Shown piece after piece: positions 1 to 5,649 of a stretch of 6,313 bases of DNA. Numbering within the stretch: the stretch's first letter is position 1; the number at the start of each line of letters is the position of its first letter. The position numbers and the translations under genes are program-made. This stretch comes from Bacillota bacterium. GTDB taxonomy: Bacteria > Bacillota > UBA4882 > UBA8346. The notes under the pieces were generated by a model. It did not search any database and was not told where the DNA came from. It worked only from the letters and a program-made list of their open reading frames with translations. The stretch covers positions 1-6,313 of the forward strand of contig DNPQ01000103.1 of the NCBI GenBank assembly GCA_003501335.1, given 5' to 3'.

Positions 1-2
1 CG

Positions 3-55
3 CTGCCGTCGTGGCAGCGTCTTCTGGGCTTGTTGGTTTGCCGACGGCAGTTTTT
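3..55 (+). terminator. Intrinsic-terminator-like hairpin at the left edge
   Basis: Bases 3-11 (CTGCCGTCG) are the exact reverse complement of 42-50 (CGACGGCAG), and five T follow at 51-55. After a two-base bulge the stem can extend by three pairs (14-16 with 39-41). A competing 7-bp hairpin also exists (1-7 with 13-19), so the two could be alternative folds. It would end a gene lying to the left of the window. The long loop of about 22-30 nt makes it less certain than a compact terminator. Confidence 0.4.
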
Positions 56-315
56 CATCGTGAAAAGATGCCGCGCCGCCGACATCCTGACGGCGGTTAG
101 GGATTTTTCGATGATGCAGAATTAAAGTTCAAAAATTTTTTAGGCTAAATAAATAGCAGTCAAAAGATGGGCGATTTTATTCGCTTTGATATGGTCAACA
201 GGAGGTTGACCACGCGGCCTTGATGTCATGGATGCATCATGGTCCGTCGGCGAGCAGAATGACCCGAGAAGGCGCCCACATGGAAGTGGGCGACGGTTAC
301 ATAATTTAAACATAA
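56..315. other. Hairpin-rich non-coding stretch, possible structured RNA
   Basis: No credible gene is seen here; short open stretches at 1-125 on both strands have no start, ribosome binding site or recognisable motif. Perfect inverted repeats are dense: 76-81/91-96 (CCGCCG/CGGCGG), 192-199/205-212 (TGGTCAAC/GTTGACCA, 5-nt loop) and 273-279/286-292 (CGCCCAC/GTGGGCG, 6-nt loop). Bases 244-249 (CCGTCG) could pair with 291-296 (CGACGG), competing with the base of the last hairpin. I do not recognise a known riboswitch, 6S, SRP, tmRNA or RNase P motif. It could be a structured RNA, a leader or palindromic repeat debris. Confidence 0.35.
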
Positions 316-317
316 TT

Positions 318-347
318 CCTTTCGAATTTTGAAAGGGTATTTGTTTT
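318..347 (+). terminator. Intrinsic terminator, A/T-rich stem
   Basis: CCTTTC (318-323) pairs with GAAAGG (331-336) around a 7-nt loop, with a possible extra T-G pair outside. A T-rich run follows at 340-347 (TTTGTTTT). It could end a transcript from the hairpin-rich region to its left. It closely resembles the terminator at 3910-3943 in stem, loop and downstream bases. Confidence 0.5.
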
Positions 348-518
348 TATGTTGATCGAGTGAATTGTTTTTTCGGTCTTTGTAATATAAAAGAAGGAAA
401 AAATGGGATATGACAGAATTTTTTAAGAATTATTGTAAGATAGAAATAATTTAGTCTGTGGATCTATTATTTGGATGAATGTAAAATTATTTTCCACGCC
501 AAATATATTAAAAAATTC

Positions 519-524
519 AGGAGG
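519..524 (+). promoter_or_regulatory. Ribosome binding site fixing the acyltransferase start
   Basis: A perfect AGGAGG lies 9 nt before the ATG at 534. The reading frame is open further upstream to a TTG at 471, but that TTG has no such site, so 534 is the preferred start. Confidence 0.85.
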
Positions 525-533
525 TATTTTATC

Positions 534-1715
534 ATGTCGCTTTCAAGCGCCTTCCAACCAAGGTCGACTCAAGCCCCAAAAATAATCTCCGGGACCCGGT
601 TGTTATTCATCGACAATATTCGTTGGTTGATGATCGTTTTGGTGATTCTAAATCATCTGGCGGATACCTATGGTCACATCGGCGGGTGGTACTATATGGC
701 GCCGGTGAAAAACGATGTATTGTCCAACTTGATTTTTGCCATGGTTGGAAGTTTCACCCAAGCCTTCTTCATGGGTCTGCTTTTTTTCATCGCCGGCTAT
801 TTCGTGCCCGGCTCCTGTGACAAAAAAGGGGTGGCCCGTTTTCTACGCGACCGCCTCTTCCGATTGGGCCTGCCGACACTGATCTTTATGGTAATTCTGC
901 AGCCCTTAACGGTGTGGATGGTTTATTTTTTACATCATCCCGGTTTCACGTCTTGGTGTCTTAAATATTTTACCACCCCTGATCTATTGAGCGGCACGGG
1001 CCCGTTATGGTTTGCCTTGGCGTTGTTAATCTTCTCCATCCTCTATGCCGGATGGCGCTTACTTTTTAAGATGAAACCATCCCCCGTGAACCAGAAACCG
1101 ATGGCCATCACTCATACCAAGGTTTTGGCCGTGATCACCGTCATATCGTTAGTCGCTTTTCTGCTTAGACTGGTCCAACCCATCGGGACCGCCGTACTGA
1201 ACATGCAATTATGCTTTTTTTCCCAATATATCATTCTGTTCATATGGGGAATAGTGGCTTACCGGCAAAACTGGCTGGTAAGCCTGTCCTTGGGATTTGG
1301 CCGCTTTTGGTTTCGCCTTGCCCTATTCTTGGGGATTCCCTTATGGTTTGTAATAACGATTCTGGGGAATGCTTCAAAGAGTCTGTTACCCTTCTTTGGT
1401 GGACTCTATTGGCAAGCGGCGGCCTATGCCGTATGGGAATCCTTCTTTTGCATCGGAATTTGCCTTGGATTATTAGTAATCTACCGGGAAAAGTATAACA
1501 CTCAGGGCCCGGTGAGCCGGTTCCTTTCCAATAATTACTTCGGAGTCTATGCTTTTCATGCGCCCATCCTAGTCGGAATAACATTAATTTTTAGGAATTG
1601 GCTTGCTTATCCGGTGCTGAAGGCGATAATAATGGCGGCAATTGTGCTTCCGGTCTCTTTTGGTTTCAGTTATCTAATCAGACGTATTCCTTGGCTTGAG
1701 AAGATATTTTCATAA
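534..1715 (+). CDS. Acyltransferase family 3 integral membrane protein
   Basis: The 393-residue product is a polytopic membrane protein of the acyltransferase-3 family (Pfam PF01757; relatives include OpgC/MdoC and O-antigen acetylases). Such enzymes move acyl groups across the membrane onto sugars or other polymers. The family signature is near the N-terminus: RLLFIDNIRWLMIVLVILNH at about 22-41, ending in the conserved His41. Next come FFIAGYF (84-90), the basic stretch RFLRDRLFRLGLP (102-114) with the family's Arg residues, GPLWFALALLIF (156-167), and a C-terminal NNYFGVYAFHAPIL (333-346). About ten hydrophobic segments are spread over the length, close to the usual 350-400 residues. The start is set by the AGGAGG at 519-524. 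The gene stands alone, with no sugar-pathway neighbour, so the acyl acceptor cannot be predicted. The family call is firm; the substrate is unknown. Confidence 0.88.
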   Translation: MSLSSAFQPRSTQAPKIISGTRLLFIDNIRWLMIVLVILNHLADTYGHIGGWYYMAPVKNDVLSNLIFAMVGSFTQAFFMGLLFFIAGYFVPGSCDKKGVARFLRDRLFRLGLPTLIFMVILQPLTVWMVYFLHHPGFTSWCLKYFTTPDLLSGTGPLWFALALLIFSILYAGWRLLFKMKPSPVNQKPMAITHTKVLAVITVISLVAFLLRLVQPIGTAVLNMQLCFFSQYIILFIWGIVAYRQNWLVSLSLGFGRFWFRLALFLGIPLWFVITILGNASKSLLPFFGGLYWQAAAYAVWESFFCIGICLGLLVIYREKYNTQGPVSRFLSNNYFGVYAFHAPILVGITLIFRNWLAYPVLKAIIMAAIVLPVSFGFSYLIRRIPWLEKIFS

Positions 1716-1838
1716 GTTACCTATACCGGGATGAAAGTTAAATTACAATAAGTTTAAAATCTCATCCTGTCGACTTCAACATATCATGTGGAGTGCGTGG
1801 CGAAGAACGAGAGACGGTAGGATTGAGAGCATTTAAAT

Positions 1839-1886
1839 ACAGCCGGTGATGGTGGATATGCTAATAGCGTATAACCCACCGGCTGT
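1839..1886. repeat. Long nested hairpin with a 10-bp perfect outer stem
   Basis: ACAGCCGGTG (1839-1848) is the exact reverse complement of CACCGGCTGT (1877-1886). Inside, 1856-1861 pairs with 1867-1872 (ATATGC/GCGTAT, one G-T) around a TAATA loop. No T-tract follows on either strand, so it is not a standard terminator. Its right arm overlaps the start of the terminase remnant. Apart from a weaker 8-bp pairing (1727-1734 with 1762-1769), I see nothing in 1716-1838. Confidence 0.55.
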
Positions 1887-2139
1887 TAACTTAATGAATA
1901 AAAATTGGTATTAGGGAAACTTGTCCATGACGGTCATCTTGTTGAGATGGAATATAAGATAATATACAGGTTGAAACAAAGGATGGTGCCGTAAAAATCA
2001 AAGGCAAAGTCCACAGAAAGAGTTGACGGTGCTGTGGTGCTTGTTATGGCATTGGGCAGAGCAATCCGCTGTAGAGCGCTGAAGAGGTGAAAGTGTTATA
2101 GGTAGTGTCGGTGACGAACATGGAATTAGGGTACTTTAA
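1870..2139 (+). pseudogene. terL: Decayed C-terminus of a phage terminase large subunit
   Basis: No single frame is open, but switching among the three forward frames recovers, in order, the end of an HK97-type terminase large subunit. The pieces are YNPPAVNLMNK (1870-1902), KLVLGKLVHDGHLV (1902-1943), RWNI (1945-1956), NIQVETKDGAVKIK (1961-2002), AKSTERVDGAVVLVMALGRA followed by IRC (2004-2072), and SVGDEHGIRVL with stop TAA (2104-2139). Intact family members typically end with a block like KLVL-GKLVHGG-PVLRW-DN, then DPAGNIK-DKAKSTERIDG-VAL-MALGRA and a short SVY-RG-tail, so order and spacing match. At least four frame changes and several stops rule out function. The ATPase and most of the nuclease domain are absent. 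This is my recognition of the family from memory, without a search; the first piece is the least certain. Confidence 0.72.
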
Positions 2140-2269
2140 ATTTGCATTTGCTTATGTTATAGTACAGAAAATAGTTATCATTACGTATTAAACTTGATTA
2201 TACGATGAATTGTTGAGTGTTTATATTTTGAACGGGATGGAATAAGGAAAATACTGAGGAGGCAAAGAT

Positions 2270-2989
2270 ATGGCAAAGAAAGTTTTCATCACAGGCGCAA
2301 ACAAAGGGATTGGCAAGCAAATCGCCCGTGAAATGGGGAAAAATGGCTGGATGGTATTAATAGGGGCGCGGAATGAAAGCCGTGGACTTGAAGCTGTTGA
2401 GGAACTCCATGGAGAAGGTATTGAGGCAATCTATATTCATATTGATTTGCAGAATCAAGAAACCATTTTGGCAGCGGTCAATACAATTCAATCACAGCAT
2501 TCTGATCTTGACATGCTCATCAATAATGCAGCGATTCCCGGAGATATGAGAAAACCCGGCTATGAATTTACCTTGGACGAATTGAGAAATGTTATGGAAA
2601 CGAACGTTTTCGGACCGTTTGAACTTACGCGGCAGATGTTGCCGACACTTGAAGAAAATGGCGGACGAATCGTGAATATCACCATACCAATTGGGACAGC
2701 AGATTTTTTTAACCCATTTTCCTACAAAGCGAGCAAGGCAGCACTCAACACCATGACCCAAAGCCTCGCTCAGAACTTTAAGCAAGCGGGAAAATCGCTG
2801 GAGATTTTTGCTATCATGCCCGGCGGGACGACGACAGATTTAAACGGGAACAGTACTGGCCCACACATGAAGACTGCGCGTGAAGCCGGCAAGTTAATCA
2901 CCGACATCATTCTTGATGGGAAAAATCATAACGGCCAGGTAATTAATTATAACGGTGCTGTTGCTGATTACAATTATGGATTATTTTAA
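2270..2989 (+). CDS. Short-chain dehydrogenase/reductase (SDR), CBR1-like
   Basis: The 239-residue product is a classical-type SDR with a Rossmann fold, predicted to be a soluble NAD(P)H-dependent oxidoreductase acting on a carbonyl or hydroxyl group. The cofactor motif TGANKGIG is at 8-15, with GARN (32-35) after the second strand, which with its Arg may favour NADPH. NNAA is at 85-88, the structural Asn at 112 (TNVFG), and the catalytic YKASK at 152-156 (Tyr152, Lys156). The usual catalytic Ser, 13 residues before the Tyr, is replaced: the stretch reads VNITIPIG, giving Ile139 with Thr138 beside it. MPGGTTTDLNG (183-193) fits the P-G substrate/cofactor loop. The layout most resembles carbonyl-reductase-like SDRs of Bacillota. 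GAGGAGG at 2256-2262 sits 7 nt before the ATG. It is a single gene with no pathway partner, so the substrate is unknown. Confidence 0.88.
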   Translation: MAKKVFITGANKGIGKQIAREMGKNGWMVLIGARNESRGLEAVEELHGEGIEAIYIHIDLQNQETILAAVNTIQSQHSDLDMLINNAAIPGDMRKPGYEFTLDELRNVMETNVFGPFELTRQMLPTLEENGGRIVNITIPIGTADFFNPFSYKASKAALNTMTQSLAQNFKQAGKSLEIFAIMPGGTTTDLNGNSTGPHMKTAREAGKLITDIILDGKNHNGQVINYNGAVADYNYGLF

Positions 2990-2997
2990 GGAAGTTG

Positions 2998-3029
2998 GGG
3001 ATTGGTGATTATATCCCTGCGGTTTTTTT
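2998..3029 (+). terminator. Weak terminator candidate after the SDR gene
   Basis: GGGAT (2998-3002) pairs with ATCCC (3013-3017) around a 10-nt loop, and a run of seven T follows at 3023-3029. The five bases between stem and T-run make it atypical, but it lies just past the SDR stop. The rest of 3030-3137 holds nothing I can identify. Confidence 0.25.
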
Positions 3030-3137
3030 ATTGTTTAGGAGATCGAACCTCCGTTTCGACAAGTGGGGAGGGAGATTATAGGAAGTCATTTTATGTTTTG
3101 TTTCGGCGGGAAAGCAAGTACCCGTAAAGCAACAGGA

Positions 3138-3776
3138 TCATAGGCACAGAAAGTAGCTAACGATGCCCTTTGAAATGCCGTCGGCTATAAGATGTTGATA
3201 GTCATTATCCGTAAGACATAATGCTTCCGCAGGATTGGATAGATACCCCATTTCAATTAATGCTGCAGGTATGTTATTGTGAACGAGTACATAAAAATCA
3301 GCTGGGCTAACTCCATTATCGACTGCGCCAGTTTCATTGATTAAACAAGTTTGGATATTACAGGCAAGTCCGGAAGAATGTTTTTCCGCAAAGTAACTGG
3401 CAGGACCTTCAAGATTGATATTTGGGACACCGTCGACATGCAGGCTTACGAAAATATCAGCGTGAGAGGTTTTAGCAACCTCCACTCTGGCTTGGAGATC
3501 GGCCTCAAGATTTGAGTTAGCTGGTACCAGACTAATGTCACTGGTTCGTGTCATAACAACTTTAGCGCCTAAGCGGCATAGCTTTTCACGTAGTTTAAGA
3601 GCGACTGACAGATTGATATCAGATTCACGAAACCCGTAATGTACGGCTCCCGTATAAAAACCCCCATGACCAGGGTCGAGGACAACCATTTTATTCAATA
3701 AAGGTTTTGATGCCCTAATACAGTCATAGTCGCATCCACCGAAGCCTTTTTGATGACTGGCATCAAAGTACAACAA
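3138..3776 (-). CDS. N-acetylmuramoyl-L-alanine amidase (Amidase_3, zinc hydrolase)
   Basis: The 212-residue product belongs to the Amidase_3 family (PF01520; CwlC/CwlD/AmiC relatives), which cleaves the bond between N-acetylmuramic acid and L-alanine in peptidoglycan. Visible motifs are MVVLDPGHGG with zinc ligand His37, ESDINLS with Glu51, VSLHVDG with His113, and AALIEMGYLSN with catalytic Glu175. These are all the key residues, in order. There is no signal peptide, membrane anchor or cell-wall-binding repeat; a short N-terminal extension of about 30 residues contains CDYDC. This suits a mother-cell lysis enzyme (CwlC-like) or a phage-type lysin better than an exported autolysin. The start chosen is TTG at 3776, with GGAGGT 7 nt upstream; a TTG at 3791 in the same frame overlaps that site and is rejected. 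The gene is monocistronic and divergent from the MscS gene. The family is firm; the role is inferred. Confidence 0.88.
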   Translation of the reverse strand: MLYFDASHQKGFGGCDYDCIRASKPLLNKMVVLDPGHGGFYTGAVHYGFRESDINLSVALKLREKLCRLGAKVVMTRTSDISLVPANSNLEADLQARVEVAKTSHADIFVSLHVDGVPNINLEGPASYFAEKHSSGLACNIQTCLINETGAVDNGVSPADFYVLVHNNIPAALIEMGYLSNPAEALCLTDNDYQHLIADGISKGIVSYFLCL

Positions 3777-3783
3777 TTTTTGT

Positions 3784-3789
3784 ACCTCC
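3784..3789 (-). promoter_or_regulatory. Ribosome binding site fixing the amidase TTG start
   Basis: On the minus strand GGAGGT (3789 to 3784) is followed by 7 nt and then TTG at 3776-3774. No ATG occurs before the conserved DPGHGG core except one directly in front of it, which has no such site. Confidence 0.75.
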
Positions 3790-3811
3790 AATATGTATCT
3801 TGGTACATATT
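3790..3811. promoter_or_regulatory. Perfect palindrome in the amidase leader, candidate operator
   Basis: AATATGTA (3790-3797) and TACATATT (3804-3811) are exact inverted repeats separated by six bases. The palindrome lies immediately upstream of the amidase ribosome binding site, overlapping its predicted transcription start. A dimeric repressor could bind there, or the hairpin could act in the RNA leader. The TGTA-N6-TACA half-sites do not let me name the regulator. Confidence 0.5.
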
Positions 3812-3833
3812 ATGGTAAGCGGCATAAAGAAGT
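3806..3833 (-). promoter_or_regulatory. Sigma-K-like promoter candidate for the amidase
   Basis: On the minus strand an AC (3833-3832) is followed by 17 nt and then CATAATATG (3814 to 3806). The Bacillus sigma-K pattern is AC-N16/17-CATANNNTA, so one of the fixed positions differs. No good sigma-A promoter is seen in its place. The match is short and could arise by chance, but late mother-cell expression would suit a CwlC-like amidase. Confidence 0.3.
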
Positions 3834-3867
3834 TCCGACAGTAGACTGATTAGCGCTATTTCAACCC

Positions 3868-3896
3868 GAGACGGAAACTGTTTCGCATACTATAAT
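3868..3896 (+). promoter_or_regulatory. Promoter candidate with consensus -10, orphan
   Basis: TATAAT at 3891-3896 is a perfect sigma-A -10 box; the base pattern 17 nt upstream (GAGACG, 3868-3873) matches TTGACA only in the central GAC. It points towards the MscS gene, but the terminator at 3910-3943 follows almost at once, so the transcript would be only about 40 nt unless read through. Confidence 0.35.
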
Positions 3897-3909
3897 GTTC
3901 AATCATTGC

Positions 3910-3943
3910 TACCTTTCCGGATTTTGGGAAGGTATTTTCTTTT
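3910..3943 (+). terminator. Intrinsic terminator with no intact gene in front
   Basis: TACCTTTCC (3910-3918) pairs with GGGAAGGTA (3926-3934), nine pairs with one G-T, around a 7-nt loop. TTTTCTTTT follows at 3935-3943. The T-tract exists only on the plus strand, yet the gene to the left (amidase) runs the other way. It may be an attenuator in a long MscS leader, the end of a tiny RNA, or a repeat element related to 318-347. The stretch from 3944 to 4057 holds no gene that I can support. Confidence 0.6.
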
Positions 3944-4057
3944 AAAGTATGAATCCATTTTACTCACCACCCTTGCTGGAGACTTCTTTGGCGAAAAGCG
4001 GCCTGGGATGGCAGGGTAAATTAAACAGCAGGATCGGGCATAAGTAATCCGAATATA

Positions 4058-4086
4058 TTGATTTTAGCTTAAATAACTTAAATAAT
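4058..4086 (+). promoter_or_regulatory. Sigma-A promoter candidate for the MscS gene
   Basis: TTGATT (4058-4063) and AATAAT (4081-4086) are separated by exactly 17 bp in very AT-rich DNA. They match four of six -35 and five of six -10 consensus positions. The start of transcription would fall near 4093, about 28 nt before the ATG. Confidence 0.5.
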
Positions 4087-4108
4087 AATTGCGGGTTCTG
4101 TTTTGGAA

Positions 4109-4113
4109 AGGAG
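4109..4113 (+). promoter_or_regulatory. Ribosome binding site fixing the MscS start
   Basis: AGGAG lies 7 nt before the ATG at 4121 (10 nt before a second ATG at 4124). A TTG at 4103 in the same frame lies upstream of this site, with nothing suitable in front of it, and is rejected. Confidence 0.75.
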
Positions 4114-4120
4114 CTACTTC

Positions 4121-5188
4121 ATGATGGACGGTTTTTTACAGCAAACGGTCTTTCATAATAGGATCTCGGATTATTTAACCGCAGCGGGCATATTCACCGT
4201 GGGACTCATTATCGTTTTGGTGTTGGAACGGCTCCTCTTTTCCCGTTTTAAGAAATGGGCGCTGAAAAGCGGAAGCTTAATGGATGATTTTATGGTGAAG
4301 GCCATTGAAAAACGGTTGTGGCCTTTGGCTTTTTTCGGCCTTTTTTACGGAAGCATTCAAATTTTAAAAATAAAACCGCTTCTTACCCAATGTATTGATG
4401 CGGTAGGACTGTTATTGCTGATTATTATCGGGGTGAGGCTTTTATTGTCCATTTTCGATTATAGTGTCTCCAACTTTCTTTTGAAAAGGAAAGATATGAA
4501 TTCATCCAAACAACAGGCGATCAAGAGTATTATGCCTGTGGTGAAAGGAATTGTCTGGGTACTAGCCGGTTTTATCATTCTGGATAATCTGGGCATCAAG
4601 ATTTCCGCTTTAATGGCCGGCCTTGGCATCGGAGGCGTCGCCGTGGCGTTGGCCTCTCAAACGGTGCTCGGAGACATCTTCCATTACTTTACCATATTTT
4701 TTGACCGTCCCTTTGAGATCGGCGATTTTATCGTCATCGGTGAATTTATGGGCACTGTGGAACATATCGGCATTAAGACCACGCGGATTCGAAGCCTGGG
4801 AGGAGAACAGCTGGTCTTTTCCAATACCGATCTCTCCAATTCCCGGGTGCGGAATTATAAGCGGATGGAGCAAAGACGGGTTCTGTTTAAGTTCAACCTC
4901 ACCTATGATACCCCTCTGGAACAGATCCGGGAAGTACCGGGCATGGTCCGGAGGATTATCGAAAGTCTGGAAGGAACCCTTTTTGATCGGGCCCATTTTG
5001 CGTCATACGGTGATTTTGCTTTGGTGTTCGAGAATGCCTATTATGTGTTAACCAGTGATTTTAACCGTTATATGGATATCCAACAAGAGATTAATTTAAA
5101 ATTAATGAAAGAATTTAAAGACCGGGGCATTTCTTTTGCCTTTCCCACCCAGACATTGGTCATTAATCAGCAACAAGTTGCCAATTAG
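4121..5188 (+). CDS. MscS-family mechanosensitive ion channel
   Basis: The 355-residue product is a small-conductance mechanosensitive channel of the MscS family (PF00924), which opens under membrane tension to release solutes during osmotic downshock. Hydrophobic segments are at about 21-39, 65-84, 94-113 and 140-159, followed by the pore-lining helix at 161-186. That helix has the Gly/Ala-packing motif AGLGIGGVAVALASQ (166-180), then TVLGDIFHY. The FFDRPFEIGDFI stretch (193-204) begins the cytoplasmic beta domain, and VFSNTDLSNSRVRNY (232-246) is the typical continuation. The alpha/beta C-terminal domain runs to about 343, ending in FAFPTQTL (340-347), where relatives often carry a similar P-T-T-L motif. 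The five-helix form is longer than E. coli MscS (286 residues) and resembles many Bacillota and archaeal homologues. The gene is monocistronic, with its own promoter candidate at 4058-4086. No clear terminator follows. Confidence 0.92.
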   Translation: MMDGFLQQTVFHNRISDYLTAAGIFTVGLIIVLVLERLLFSRFKKWALKSGSLMDDFMVKAIEKRLWPLAFFGLFYGSIQILKIKPLLTQCIDAVGLLLLIIIGVRLLLSIFDYSVSNFLLKRKDMNSSKQQAIKSIMPVVKGIVWVLAGFIILDNLGIKISALMAGLGIGGVAVALASQTVLGDIFHYFTIFFDRPFEIGDFIVIGEFMGTVEHIGIKTTRIRSLGGEQLVFSNTDLSNSRVRNYKRMEQRRVLFKFNLTYDTPLEQIREVPGMVRRIIESLEGTLFDRAHFASYGDFALVFENAYYVLTSDFNRYMDIQQEINLKLMKEFKDRGISFAFPTQTLVINQQQVAN

Positions 5189-5215
5189 AGCTTTGTTTTT
5201 CCGAATATTTTAAAA

Positions 5216-5231
5216 GAGGCTGTCTAAAAAG
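5216..5231. repeat. IS-end-like motif (possible terminal inverted repeat)
   Basis: GAGGCTGTCTAAAAAG resembles the outer end of IS1182-type insertion sequences, which often begin GAGGCTGTC. Reading inward, a minus-strand frame is open from 5496 to 5242 (84 codons) and ends 11 bp inside the motif, as a transposase 3' end would. Its translation is not one I recognise, and no matching opposite end (CTTTTTAGACAGCCTC) is seen in the window. It is therefore at most a truncated element. Confidence 0.3.
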
Positions 5232-5334
5232 TAATTTCAAATCAATAACTCAACTTTTTCATTTGAAAAATAGAAATAAACACTAAAGAGACTAGGCGAA
5301 ACAAATTAAATAATAGATTTTTGTAAAATAAATT

Positions 5335-5524
5335 GGGTCTGCCCTCGTTCTTCGCCTCTTTGAAGGCGCGCTTTCTCCCACGGGGAGAAACGAACTGTAA
5401 TTCTTTGCTGGTATTTAGCTTGTTGCGGGTTGTTTTTATTTGCTTTCTTGACATAGCCTTCGTTTTTCCCGATGACGGGATGAAAGCTCGGCTCAATAGA
5501 GCCGCAGAATGAGGGCGAGAACCC
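5335..5524. other. Block of nested palindromes, possible structured RNA or repeat
   Basis: A 10-bp outer stem (GCCCTCGTTC 5341-5350 with GAATGAGGGC 5507-5516, one G-T) is extended by GGGT/ACCC (5335-5338 with 5521-5524). It encloses four hairpins: 5353-5357/5364-5368, 5372-5379/5383-5390 (TTTCTCCC/GGGAGAAA, 3-nt loop), 5467-5471/5476-5480 (TCCCG/CGGGA, 4-nt loop) and 5489-5494/5499-5504 (CGGCTC/GAGCCG, 4-nt loop). The result is a closed multi-branch fold of about 190 nt. Two overlapping minus-strand frames are open across it, but neither shows a known domain. It could be an RNA, a palindromic repeat element or part of a truncated IS. Other parts of 5189-5340 and 5525-5648 show no gene. Confidence 0.4.
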
Positions 5525-5649
5525 TATCTTAGTACTCACATTTAACTTTTTTTCGGATTGGGAAAGTTGAATCGATAAGAAATATAATATATAGTTTCAT
5601 TGAACAAAAAGGGTTAGCGATTTTATTTTATTTTTAATGTAGAAGGTCT

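Noticed and set aside
410..454. 14-codon frame starting MTEFFKNY upstream of the acyltransferase
   Set aside because: The GAAGGA before it is 11 nt away, the sequence is AT-rich by composition, and nothing marks it as a real leader peptide.
471..533. N-terminal extension of the acyltransferase from a TTG
   Set aside because: The extension contains the AGGAGG of the downstream ATG and has no ribosome binding site of its own.
3034..3062. tRNA T-arm-like sequence on the minus strand (GGTTCGATCTCC)
   Set aside because: The stem does not pair in the canonical way around the loop, and no acceptor, D or anticodon arm is present.
5306..5539. Two overlapping minus-strand frames (84 and 77 codons) as protein genes
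   Set aside because: Both run through the palindrome block without a recognisable domain or ribosome binding site; being open in two frames suits non-coding structured DNA.
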